DNA of 64,000 nucleotides. It comes from Rhodocollybia butyracea. Taxonomy: Eukaryota > Basidiomycota > Agaricomycetes > Agaricales > Omphalotaceae. The DNA lies in the NCBI GenBank assembly GCA_015501585.1, contig JADNRY010000089.1, forward strand, positions 155,726 through 219,725, read 5' to 3'. This document shows, in pieces, positions 1 through 10,580 of the stretch. A program made the position numbers and the translations under genes. Position 1 is the first letter of the stretch. Every line of letters starts with the position of its first letter. The notes under the pieces were generated by a model. That model was given only the letters and a program-made list of their open reading frames with translations. It did no database searches and was not told the DNA's origin.

Positions 1-2019
1 TTTTCCTCCAGAACCCAGTGGTTATCTCCATATCGGACACGCGAAAGCTGCCATGTTGAACCAATACTTTGCAAAGATGTACCAAGGGAAGATGATTATC
101 CGATTTGATGACACAAATCCGTCTAAAGAAAGGGTATGTTATGATTTATACTTCAAGCCCTATTACACCTTACTTGTTTTCAGACTGAGTTTGAGGACAC
201 CATTCTTGAAGACCTTAAGCTTCTTGAAATCCGAGGCGACGTCGTTACACATACCTCGGACTACTTTGATCAACTCCACGATCTTGCTATTAAGATGATC
301 GACATTGGAAAAGCCTACGCCGACGATACCGAAAGAGAACAGGTACGTCCCGCGTAACAACAAACCTTGACTCAACTGTGATATTTTACCATCAGATGCA
401 ACATGAACGACGAGAGGGTATCGCTTCCGCTCACCGAGAGGACAGCGTCGAAGACAACCTCAAACATTTCGCGGAGATGAAGACTGGCTCCACTGAAGGT
501 CTTCGGTGGTGTATTCGCGCGAAAATGAGCGTAGATGACCCCAATAAGGCCTTGCGAGACCCCGTCATATACAGATGTAATCCTATTCCTCATCATCGTA
601 CCGGGTAATTTTTCCACCTGTTTGAATCTATCATCGCTGAAGCTGGTAACAGGGATAAATGGAAAATATATCCAACATACGACTTTGCCTGTCCCGTCGT
701 CGACTCTATCGAAGGCGTTACTCACGCACTGAGGACCAACGAGTACCGTGACAGAAACCCTCAGTACTGGTGGATGATTGATGCCCTAGGATTGCGCAAA
801 GTTAAAATTTGGGATTTCAGGTTCGTGAACTTGCTTCAAATATTACACCTCAGTTGACGATCTAAATATAGCCGCTTAAACTTCATCTACACCTTGCTAT
901 CAAAGCGCAAGCTTCATGAATTCGTCAACAACGGTCAAGTACGCGGATGGGATGACCCTCGTTTTCCAACTGTCCGTGGTATTCGCCGACGTGGTCTTGC
1001 CGTCGAGGCTCTGCGGCAATTCATGCTGCTGCAAGGTCCGTCACAAGCCATCGTCTCTCTCGAATGGGACACTATATGGTCGCTCAATAAGAAGGTTGTG
1101 GACCCTATCGCCCCCCGTCATTGGGCTATCATTGAAGATAAAAAGTGCGATTCCGTTCATGTACAAAAATTGATTCAAGTGCTAACTCGATGTAGGGTAC
1201 CTGTGATAATCAAAGGTGGTCCTTCTGGTGTTGAAGTGAAAACACTGCCAAAGCACAAAAAGAACCCTGACGTTGGCGATAAAAAGACAGTGTACTCGTC
1301 AACGATTCTAGTTGACCAAGAAGATGCCCAGTCGTTCGAAGATCAGGAAGAGGTAAGGCTACCTTGAATCTACTCTTATCCCATACCACAATCATTTTTG
1401 CTTCCCTCAGATCACCCTCATGGATTGGGGCAACGCCATTGTTCGTTCCAAGTCGGTGGATGCTTCTGGCACTGTCACCTCCATCGAAATGGACCTTTAT
1501 CTTGAAGGAGATTTCAAAAAAACTAAAAAGAAAATCACCTGGCTCGCTCAACCCTCTTCTCAGTACCCCTTAATCCCCGTCACCCTCCTCGACTACGACT
1601 ACCTCATTACAAAGAAAAAGTTGGAGGAAACTGACAACGTCAAGGACTTTATCACCCCAGTTACGGAGTTCAAAGAGTTTGCATTGGCCGATGCTAACGT
1701 GAAGGATCTCAAAAAGGGTGACTACCTACAGTTTGAGCGGAAAGCGTACTTCATATTTGACGGCGAGAATAAGGAGGATGGGAGGCTGGAGTTCATTAAG
1801 ATTCCTGATGGGAAGGCCGCGAATTTGGCTAGTAAGGCGGGCCCTGCGCAATCGCAGCCTGTGGCAGCGAATGCGGGAAAATCGGCGAGCACGGTAGGGA
1901 GTTCGGTCATTGGGAATACGACGAAGATGTATAAAGTTGACAAGGTGTACGGAGAAAATGTTGATCTTGAAAAGGACGCGACAAGTATGTATAAAGTGGA
2001 TAGTATCTACAATGTTTAA
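1..2019 (+). CDS. GUS1: Glutamyl-tRNA synthetase, cytosolic (3' part; 5' end outside window)
   Basis: This enzyme charges tRNA-Glu with glutamate in the cytosol. The visible part opens inside the class I catalytic core with [15 protein letters not shown], which carries the HIGH signature. The core continues with [12 protein letters not shown] and LSKRKL, the KMSKS-type loop. The C-terminal anticodon-binding beta-barrels follow ([24 protein letters not shown]), ending in [10 protein letters not shown]. Exons by eye: 2-133, 184-342, 396-604, 653-820, 873-1144, 1196-1352 and 1411-2019. All introns are GT-AG and 48-58 nt long. The 1145-1195 intron is a multiple of three without a stop, so a naive translation reads through it. 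Removing it restores the family sequence. The coding frame is intact. Assignment to the eukaryotic cytosolic type rests on the barrel-type C-terminus. Confidence 0.93.
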
Positions 2020-3461
2020 TCACCGCGACGTCACTTCGTCTCGTATATATTGACTTTTCAGGTCGATGAACCCAACGTGGGATCAAAACAGAAAGATGAA
2101 CGTTTCCGAGCAGCTTACGAAAAATGCCATTCTTCGCGTCCCACTACCTTCAGATAGGAATATTCAAGGATTTCACTGAGTACCAACTTGCAAGAACTTA
2201 CATCATCGGCTCTCTGCTCTACCATGGGGTCGTCTTCTCGTATCCGTTAAAGTTCTGCCAGATGAAGTCCTACCCCGAATATTATCGTGCCTCGGACTCG
2301 GAGAATATCATGACTCTTAGCGTTTCTTCTCTTAGCCTGCCGGTGTAGCCCGCTTTCTCACAAACTTGCATGATCACTGGCAATTTCTACCTAGTACTAA
2401 AGGCATTCTTGGAACAGCTTTCGGGGGAGGGACTGCTTTCACCCCGGGTAAATATCTGCACCAGGCTCATCCCGAGTCTGAAGGCCGAGGACCTACCGCT
2501 TGGCACATGGGAATGTCCTTGATGTATCGTCTCTGATTTTGCATAAGGCTGGTCCATGGAATGACAGGGAAAGACCTCACCATTGTTTACAGCGTAGTTG
2601 ACGATGACAGTTCGGTCGCCTTCCATGCCTATTCTGATGATGCTCAATATTGAACGTTTGAACGTTGAAGTCGTTAGTGCACCCGAGCTACGATAATTAT
2701 TCTGGATGAATGCCGGTTGGTACACATCCGCCACGATTGCGAGAATGTCCATAATTTGACACTGGAGCGAGGACTTAGTAGCATCTTTCTCGGCAACTGT
2801 AGTCCATTTTGAAGGAGAAGTCGTGGCGAGACGTTAATCAGTTGGTATTGGAAGCAGATTGGAAGTCAATTGCGTACTTTTGAAATTCTTCTGGAGATAA
2901 ATCATATACTTCCGTCATGGTTCTTCAGCCTTATGGAATTCTATGCACTGCGTCGTTGTATTGATAGGTGACACTGTTCATGATTCACCATCTTGAGATG
3001 TCGCTGATCTTTTGTTACTTGATACTGAAGAGATGAACTTGAAAGACGTGGGTTTATTTCCATCCGAGGCATTTTTGACTCTGATCGTGACGTTGTACCC
3101 TGGCTCGAAATAGCCAACTTTGACGATCCTCAAGATGATTTGCGACGTCTCGTGGAAGCTTGTAAGGAGCTGGAGAATACGGGTGATTTGCTTGTAAAGT
3201 TCACCGCGGGTCAAAAAAAAGTTGCGCGATAGAGGCGCCGCATTACTTCATTCTTCATGTCCTCTCAATCTATAGTGGGTAGGTAGGCTTTTAAACTTGG
3301 TGTAATAAGATCCACAAACAGTGTCTGGTGCAAGCGAACGACTTCTACTTAAGTACATGATTTCATTAAGCTACATAAGGTACTATATACATACATACAA
3401 TTTTGCAGGAGATGCAAATAATTAATTCCAAACGTTACAGCATCATTAAGAACATACTCAA
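2020..3461. other. Intergenic, no supported gene
   Basis: About 1.4 kb between the GluRS stop and the Ser-rich gene. Short open frames exist on both strands (for example minus 2387-2752 and minus 2978-3214), but they show no recognisable motif and I could not join them by convincing splice sites. A decayed minus-strand gene is possible. Nothing firm is called. Confidence 0.5.
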
Positions 3462-4392
3462 TCAGACATTGTCAAAGAGTTGGATATGGAACTCGCGCCA
3501 GTCGATGTTGGAGAGGTCTCCGTCCTCCCCGTTCTCGTAAGGCGACTCGAGGATGCTCGAACTCTCTTCGGGGAAAGAGTGATCGAACTTGTCGCTATTC
3601 GTGGGGATGAAATACGATCCAGAGTTACGCGAGGGGCCGTGTCCATGCGGATAAGCTTGAGGAGGGAGAGAGTGTATAGAGTGTATAGAAGTAGCTCTCT
3701 CCCGCTTCGAGAAGCTCATAAAAGAGTGCAAAGAGGAGCCAGAGAACGATATGTATGACTGGTGTCTCGCCCGTGCAGGAACGGATACTGAGGACGACGA
3801 GTCGCTGAGATCGATGAAGAAGGATTTGGAATCAGGTGATGAGCTGAAGGGATCTATGCTATTCGCATTGGAGTAGCTACAGTCACATATTGAGCATCAG
3901 AGGACACAATATTGAAGGAAAAAGCACGTACTGTGGGCGAAAGGAGGAGTTATGCGTGGTAGGTGAATTTGGCCAATCGGAAGAATTGGTGCGAATATGA
4001 GGGCGTCGTCGCGTTTTCGTGTCATCGAATTGCATAAAGGACCGTGGCTCAGACACTCCTGGGGTAATTTTATCGAACAGTTTGGTAGAAAACTCGATAA
4101 ATGAGGAACGTCTCCTCTGCTTGTCGGTAGATGAAGAAGGCGCTGAGCTGCTGGAATTCAAATCCTGGTGCAACTTTGGGCTTCGTATACCAGTCTTTTC
4201 GTTGGTTTCTGTAGACTGCCATCGGAAACTCGACCGTTTCGAGGGAGTCTGAGTGGTGGGACTGATACTGGATATGGAATACGTAGAGACAGGCCTTGGA
4301 CGAGTAGTAGTAGCCTTCTTCGAGGTTATCCGAAATCCAGAAGAAAAAAAGTCGGAGTAACCACCAACGCGAGACCTAGTAGGAGCCTGCAT
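3462..4392 (-). CDS. Ser/Thr-rich hypothetical protein, two exons
   Basis: A predicted 291-aa protein of unknown function. Exon 1 is 4392-3932 and exon 2 is 3876-3462; the 55-nt intron starts GTACGT and ends CTGTAG, and joining keeps one open frame. The N-terminal half is basic and very rich in Ser, Thr, Pro and Arg (SYSDFFSSGF-like and RRRSSF-like patches), which suggests a disordered, phosphorylatable region. The C-terminus is acidic and ends in the more ordered stretch SNIDWREFHIQLFDNV. I see no signal peptide, membrane segment or known domain. The composition is unlike random sequence, and the frame stays open across both exons, which supports a real gene. It is probably a lineage-specific regulatory or scaffold protein, but no role can be inferred. 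Confidence 0.7.
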
Positions 4393-5003
4393 CCTTTGTG
4401 ATGCAAGTTACAAGCCAAAGGCCTTATTATATAGACCAATAAACGGAACATAGGATCACCGTCCCGAATTTAAACAACTAGCGCTGCTATTGGGGAACCG
4501 GTAGCTCGACAACGACAGGTGACCAGTGATCGACATAGCAAATGGACCCATTCTAATGTGAGAAGGCGATGTTTGATGAAGAAAAACTAACTCTGAACTA
4601 ACTGCCTGATGTGCCTCTGTTCTGAATAATCAATCCTCCACCTTCAACGTCAACCCCGCAGTAGAGCCGCTGGCATGGCGAGCGCTCCTTATAACAATGC
4701 GGGCCCGGAGTCGGAGTATTCGAAACGAAAAGAGCGGTTTCATCGTAAATAGCCAGAGCGCTTCCGAAGAGAATACCCTGGAGAGCAATTAACGTCGAAA
4801 TAATTTAGTTGGAGGCAGAAAGATCATCAAGATGGAGACAGAGGATGGCTATGACCGATATCTCCAGAGAAGATGGAGAGCATGCTCCGAGTCTGATCAC
4901 CACGCAGCGCATATGAAGAGGGTAAATCATAGTCTCTAATTATAAAACCTCGCGGATAGATATCGAGGAACAGACGCGCAGCGAGAACTAGACCAAATGT
5001 TGA
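4393..5003. promoter_or_regulatory. Upstream region of the Ser-rich gene / downstream of COA6
   Basis: About 0.6 kb without a coding signal. A TATA-like TTATATAG read on the minus strand lies shortly upstream of the start at 4392, so this stretch probably holds that gene's promoter. Nothing else was recognised. Confidence 0.35.
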
Positions 5004-5344
5004 CTATCGCTTGGCGTTCTGAGCTTGGGTGTTAGCCTGAGCCAATCTGTCCTTCTGCGCTTCTGCAATAACTCGTCTTTGATTAAAATATTCAATCTGC
5101 ATCGCATAAAAAAGTTGATCACAAATAACTAGTAAAGCGGGAACAGACTTGCCCAGCTTTTAGCACAGTTTTGTTCGTAAGTTTTGCTCTCTGGCGCACA
5201 TGCACCGCTTTTGTTCTCGTCTCCAGGCTTCACAACCGCGATACCGTCCAGACAAGCAAAATATTGGTCCCTAGCTTCCCAACATCTTTGGCGGTCCTCT
5301 CGGGTTGGAGCTGTTTCTTCTTTCTTCGAGGAAAAGGGCCACAT
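5004..5344 (-). CDS. COA6: Cytochrome c oxidase assembly factor 6 (COA6), CHCH protein
   Basis: A small mitochondrial intermembrane-space protein that helps deliver copper to the Cox2 site of cytochrome oxidase. Exon 1 is 5344-5153 and exon 2 is 5096-5004, giving 94 aa. The twin-cysteine helices are CWEARDQYFAC (CX9C) and CAPESKTYEQNC (CX10C), the spacing typical of COA6 rather than of other CHCH proteins. After splicing the conserved tail reads KSWIEYFNQRRV. The intron (5152-5097) begins GCAAGT, a GC-AG donor. The nearest GT would put a stop right after the junction, whereas the GC site restores the family sequence exactly. There is no cleavable presequence, as expected for Mia40-imported proteins. 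The start codon gives the usual short N-terminus before the first Cys. Confidence 0.93.
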
Positions 5345-5989
5345 AGATGGATGCCACGTTGTGTTGAAACTAAGCGCCTATGAGGCGCCCTGCCCTGCGC
5401 CATCGTTTCTCCCGTTTTCCACTCCACAAAACTGAATTTACTGATTCCAGGAACAGATCTCTAAGCCACTGCTGCGAAACCAAAAAAAAACGCCTTTCAA
5501 AGTGTAACGCGACTCAATGATGTACGAATGCATCAGGAAAAACCTAATTGTGATATGTGGTCAGTTTGACTGCATATTACAGATACGGAATGTATGAAGG
5601 ATGTTGCGCTCATCCTCAGTTCCATGCGGCATGGGACTTAATCAACAGGGACCATGGCCCAACCCCAGTCGGGTACAAACGGACAAGGCGGTTCAATCAT
5701 GCATCATCCACCTCATATACCGTACGCAATGCCTTCCTTTTGAGGCCTTTTCGTTATATTAGACTAATACAACTCGATGATCTCATGATTATGTGCGAGT
5801 TTCACCTACGCACTTTGTTTCTGCCTCAAGAATAAACACAAATTTGTGTATTTGCGGAGACCATGAGATGCAACAACTCACAAAAATTACTAACAAGTGG
5901 AGCCTCTCCAGCGATACAAAAGCGCTCTGGAGTTCGTTTTTCCGCTTCCCTCAAGGCTCACGCAAACCCAGATCCTCTATTGAACAACA
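5345..5989. promoter_or_regulatory. Intergenic between divergent COA6 and secreted-protein gene A
   Basis: About 0.65 kb shared by two divergently oriented genes, so both promoters must lie here. An ATACAAAAGCG stretch near 5914-5924 occupies the place of the TATAAAAGAC box seen before the two paralogues of gene A. No coding feature was seen. Confidence 0.4.
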
Positions 5990-6739
5990 ATGTTCTTTGG
6001 TTATTTCTTTACTCTCTCCCTCCTCTTTTCTTCCTTTGGCATTGTTGCCTCTGTCCCTTCTACTGCTGGAGTCCGCAAACGCCAGAACACTGCTGACATC
6101 GAAAATATTTTCAGCGCGTTAGAGAGTTCTACAAACACAATCTTGCCTCAGATCAGTGGGTACTTTGAGAGGCGATCCTTGGCCAAGATTGATTACTGAT
6201 TGTTTTACCCTCTTAGCTACTCTCGGCCGATCCGGAAATGCATCTAATACCAATATCACCCCTCTTGTCGATGACCTGACCACTGCACTCAGCACCGCAT
6301 CCTCCTCATTGTCCTCCCTAGCGACCTCAAGTCGTAAGAGCCGCCGTCAATCTGATGATGACGTTGCCAACCTTGTTGCGGGAATCATTACTGTATGTTC
6401 TTGCCTTTATACTCTTTTCGTTGCTTTCCATCGAAGAATCTACTACGTCAACAGGACATCGCTAATGCCCTCAAAACTCTACTCGGTGATACTGCTGCAA
6501 TCCCTAATCTTGGCTCTCTCATCGGTGATGTCGATACTGCTCTTAATGAAGTCCTTAGCGGGCTCGAGACTCTGCTCGCCGGTGTATTGACACTCGTTGC
6601 CAGCTTGTGGGTCTTACAATCCCTTGTTAAATGGTCTTGTAGTTGTTGACATCGAACATCATTTTGCAGGCTTGTCGATGTTGCAGGACTTCTCCAGAGC
6701 CTTTCTTTGAGTCTTACTTTTGCGTCGCTTGGCTTGTAA
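5990..6739 (+). CDS. Small secreted protein, paralogue A
   Basis: A predicted 187-aa secreted protein of unknown function. Exons are 5990-6155, 6217-6392, 6455-6606 and 6670-6739, all with GT-AG introns of 61-63 nt. It has a hydrophobic N-terminal signal peptide, then a dibasic site (K30-R31-Q) that looks like a Kex2-type propeptide cut. The mature region contains amphipathic Ala/Leu/Ser/Thr-rich helices with ILPQIT, NITPLVDDLTTAL and DIANALKTLLGD. Paralogues B (minus, 9185-9905) and C (13585-14269) share the order of motifs and all three intron phases, so the family arose by local duplication. There are no cysteines to form a typical effector disulphide core. Function unknown; secretion is inferred from the leader only. 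Confidence 0.8.
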
Positions 6740-7692
6740 CTGCGAACGTTCGTTTAGAAGACAGGACTATAATACTGTACCGATACTTACTTGGAGTTCA
6801 ATGCGGACAGTCTTCCAGTAATCTTTCGGTCTACGCAATGAAGTGCTATATGTTATATCCGTGCACTGTGGCAAGTTGAATACGATTTTGAAATAATGGA
6901 CTCATAGTAAAAGTCTGTAAAGTAAACTTGAGCCTGAAATACCCCCTACATCGAGAACACGAGTGTCAACCAGAAATTCCAATTTAAGCATCAAAGTGAT
7001 ACTTGTCTCCCGTAGGCAGACTCAACCTCGGCAAGCGAGCTTAATTTAGAGTAGCAGAGCATGCCCAGCTGGTGATTGAAACGAAAATTGGGCAGTAGCA
7101 TCACTCATTAATGAGTTTTCGAAGACGCGACGATCATTAATTAAAAATTTAATGAAATGATATGAGTGTAGATGAATAGATGTACTTGATAAGGGCAAGT
7201 GGAGGGAGGGTAGCGAGAATTTATATGAACTAAACGGCTGAGAGAGCACAAGGATAATTTAGACAAAGGAAAACTTTATACCAGGGCTCTATTGGACATA
7301 CCTGAGAGCGGGAATATCCAAGGGAATATCACATTCATTCTCAGAATCCTTTACTTCAATAGGCGAGTTACATGAAAATTTGCAACAGCTTACCCTGCTT
7401 AAGCCAACTGACTCTGAGCTCCTACACGCTTGAATCGATTTTAGCCATCAGCTATACATCACTTCGATATCCGAAATGAATGTCACGACATGGGATAGGT
7501 CTAAAGTTCTACCTCCTTTTGGGCATGAAGATCTCGTTAGCCCAACTGAGGACCCAGAAAACATAGAATGTCGTGGTGATTGTCTCGTAGATCGGACGAA
7601 CGAATATTCAGTGCTCTGGCAACTTTCGATGGGACAGCAAGTACTAGTAATGTTTACCATGACAGTACATTTTCCATATCATGATTTTATTT
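6740..7692. other. Intergenic, AT-rich, no gene seen
   Basis: About 0.95 kb between secreted gene A and the inverted-repeat element. Open frames are short and featureless. Nothing recognised. Confidence 0.5.
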
Positions 7693-8443
7693 AGTCTGAG
7701 ACGCACGAGGGGGAGGGGTCGCAGGATAGCCTCGGAGTTTGAAAAATCTGATGAACGCCCAACGGCCGAGCCGCCGATTGCGTAAACTACAGCCACAGAT
7801 TATATTACATCTTTTTTTGTTATTCCTCGCGTCTCTTGTGTCGCGTCTAATTATTGGATCGGACGCGAGCTCATCATGGCCACCAATGAGTTCACTGAAA
7901 TCGAAATCAATAATCCCTTTATCGTTAATCAAACGCGTGAATCCGCTAATCGAGAGCCAGATGCACACAGATGCGCCGCATCTCAAGGTCAAGAAGGCAA
8001 TGGACAAGGGTCTTCCTGTAACGGTCCAGCGAACATGCAGCGTAAGTTGTAAATTATAACTGATGCTTCGATTTGAGTCCTATTTGCTTTAAACTTCAAG
8101 GTTTTGAACAGCTCCCGTTCCATCACTTTGCTACACCCGTGAAGCCTGGTCCGTTCATGTTTCTTCCTCGCTCAGTTACCAATCTCACTCTTCCAAGCCC
8201 GCTTCAGCCACACTGCATTCCCCCCAGCCCATACCACCTCCCCTATATTAAGAGAGCAGACCGCCAATAGTTAGCGCGTCACTGGCTACGCGACGATGAA
8301 GGAAAGTGAATAACTAAACAATTTAAACAAACGCGGTGCTGCGCGTACGTGATCAGGCGTGATCGCATGACCTCTCGGCTAGCCCGGCAATCTTTTTTTT
8401 CAAACTCCGAGGCTATCCTGCGACCCCTCGTGCGGACCAGACT
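7693..8443. mobile_element. MITE-like element with about 35-nt terminal inverted repeats
   Basis: The left end (about 7693-7743) and the right end (about 8396-8443) are reverse complements: GGGTCGCAGGATAGCCTCGG at the left is mirrored at the right, and the similarity extends outward to AGTCTG at each end. The interior (about 650 nt) has no recognisable transposase and no long conserved frame, so this looks like a non-autonomous DNA transposon. The extreme ends show an AGTCTG mismatch block and no clear target-site duplication, so the exact borders are uncertain. A fortuitous palindrome is unlikely at this length. Confidence 0.55.
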
Positions 8444-9184
8444 TCCCTTGAGTGAACGATTTTTCTTCACTCTCGTGAATTTTGGCTTGCGAGACTAGAT
8501 TTTATTTATTGATTTCAAAGCCTTCAGTAAGCTACCTTGTTGAAGGGGGGACTTGGGGCCAATTGCAAGGAGTCCCGCCCCCCGCTGTTTGCTTCCAAGG
8601 CGTGTTTCATACTAGGATAGATTTACTTCCCAGGGGGGGCCGATATTTCTCCTTCTCTTACTTATCTTCCTCTTCGTTTATCCGAGTGCCTAGTATTGAC
8701 TTGGCAGTTTCGTGTACATATTTAGTCATATAAAGGACGATTCGTCCTTTGTCCCTCAGTCGTTTGTATACTTCTGAGGGTACGTTGATTTATTTATATG
8801 TTTATGGAACTTATACTTATGCTTATATATGAAGCTCGTACTTACTAAGTTCCACAGGTAATTACTCAATTGCAATACGGGTCGTTTGTGTACTTCTGAG
8901 GCTCGTACTTACTAATCCACATACCTTGGTCGTCGACTCCGCCCATTCGGGCGCTGGCATCAGACAACCTCAATCAGGTAACATGAGAATTCTAGCAACA
9001 GTGGTGGTTCGAAGACAGTTGCGCTTAGTAGGCAAACTTAAGATCGGGCAGCCTCTATTCAAGCTCAATCTTAATTATCACCCGTTACTTACTAAAAAGC
9101 CAAAATATGCAAAAAGGTGGATGAAATTGAAACAGGTGGATCTGGTGGTGCTGTCCAATGTCCTACTAAGTACCAAAAAAATGT
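8444..9184. other. Intergenic with short direct repeats and a small hairpin
   Basis: No gene recognised. A 21-nt direct repeat (CGTTTGT-TACTTCTGAGG type) occurs at about 8759-8779 and 8881-8901, and the motif CTCGTACTTACTAA occurs twice nearby. GGACGATTCGTCC near 8735-8747 is a perfect short palindrome. These could be scraps of an old transposon. Confidence 0.4.
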
Positions 9185-9905
9185 TCAGGCTCCCGCCACC
9201 GCAGCGATGCTGGAAATCTTGGAAATAAGAGTAAGGATTGCAGTTGCTCTATAAAATAATCAGTTAAGACCACGTAGTAAGTTATAAGGAAGGGATAACT
9301 TGCAGCTGAATCCCTGCTATAGCATCAGGGGCCAGAAGCTCAGCTAGAGTGATAAGATCACCCAGAGCAGTGGCAGCATTAGTGATGAGGGCGCTAACAC
9401 CAGCCACGCCGGAAATATTCAGGACGGTCGCAAGGCCATCAGCAAGTTCCTGTCAACACATCTCTCCAGTCGCAGCAGTGGGATCGTACAAAAATTGAGG
9501 ACATACAGTGAAGATTGCGGACACGATTCCGGAAAGGGTCGCCTGACGGCGAGCATTTTGACTTGAGGGCACAAGCGGGGCCAACGAGGATGAAGCGGTC
9601 TTGAGTGCAGTGGTTAGATCATTAAACAGAGGCGCGAGGGTGGCCTCAGAGGCGTTTCCGGCTTTCACAAGAGTTGCTAGGAGGGTAGAACAATCAGCAA
9701 TTCGTTTTGACCAACACGTTTAAGAGTAATCACCGATCTGAGGTAAGATCGTATCTGTAGAGCTCTTTAACGTGCTGAAAATATCAGCAGCTGAGTCCTG
9801 GCGCTTATCGACAGAATTATCGGAAGCCTGGGGTACAGAGGCACCAAGGCCAGTAGAGGCGAGGAAGAAGAAGAGAGCGAAGGAGCGAACTTGAAAGAAC
9901 TTCAT
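9185..9905 (-). CDS. Small secreted protein, paralogue B
   Basis: A predicted 183-aa protein of the same family as paralogues A and C. Exons on the minus strand are 9905-9734, 9676-9507, 9449-9304 and 9248-9185. It has an N-terminal signal peptide, then a K34-R35-Q dibasic cut site, then DTILPQIA, APLFNDLTTALKTASSSL and a C-terminal helical region. Intron positions and phases match A and C. The third intron starts GCAAGT rather than GT; phase conservation with paralogue C, together with the open frame to TGA, supports this GC-A-G reading. The gene lies in opposite orientation to A and C, so at least one duplication was inverted. The TATA box TATAAAAGAC lies about 65 nt upstream of the ATG. 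Confidence 0.77.
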
Positions 9906-9969
9906 TGTTTAGAGTATCGGGGGTGACTCAGCTAAGAAGCTGCTGTTGGATTTCAAAGGCGGAGGCCAT

Positions 9970-9979
9970 GTCTTTTATA
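9970..9979 (-). promoter_or_regulatory. TATA box of secreted-protein gene B
   Basis: TATAAAAGAC on the minus strand, about 65 nt before the ATG at 9905. The identical decamer precedes paralogue C, so the core promoter was copied together with the gene. Confidence 0.6.
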
Positions 9980-10426
9980 ACCATGAGCATTGTCTTCAAT
10001 CGCAGATCTCGGAAATAATACTTACACTGGCAGTATAATTCCTGTAAATATGCACTTTGACACGTCTGCCTGGGGCCAAAAAAGAATTAACTTGAGATCT
10101 AAAGGTGGAGCTGTTGAATATTAATTTATCTTGTCCAAGTACAAAATGTCAGGGATTTTCTCTGACAAAGCAAAAGAACGATCATTTTTCCCTCGTATGT
10201 CGTCCACCAAAGATGGTTGAGTCTACACACTCATGATCAAACAACTTGCCTCAGCAAGCTGGAAACCGTTGTCAGGCATCATCCGGAACCAATCTGAGCT
10301 CACCACCTACGAGAGGCTCGCAAGAATACTCGCTGGCAAAGGATACTCGTACTTCAGTCAACGGTGGAGAAACTTCAGCTTGACACGATATGTTACTGTA
10401 CGCGGCGCAGATGGCATCATTTTACC

Positions 10427-10580
10427 ATCATTCGGTACCTGATTCATTATCCATCTCTTCATACAGTATCTATTCTGATGCAACGTTAGACAGCGCTTTG
10501 CCGTTGCTACCACTGCTGATAATCCAAAATAATACCCACCTTCATCTGGCTTGAGAAAGTTCAATCCCTTGTCAGCTGCC
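10427..10580 (-). repeat. Dispersed repeat, left copy (inverted relative to the right copy)
   Basis: Read on the minus strand, this segment matches 12963-13130 in the same order of words: GCAGTGGTAGCAAC against GCACTGGTAGCAAC, CAGAATAGATACTGTATGAAG against CAGAATAGATGCTGTATGAAG, and AACTTTCT near the start. Similarity is clear by eye over about 150 nt with small indels. Confidence 0.65.

Noticed and set aside
2387..3214. Two minus-strand open frames (2387-2752, 2978-3214)
   Set aside because: No known domain, no convincing splice join and no conserved-looking composition. Kept only as a note in the intergenic entry.
7739..8059. ORFs of about 106 codons on both strands inside the inverted-repeat element
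   Set aside because: They mirror each other and show no transposase motif; unlikely to be coding.
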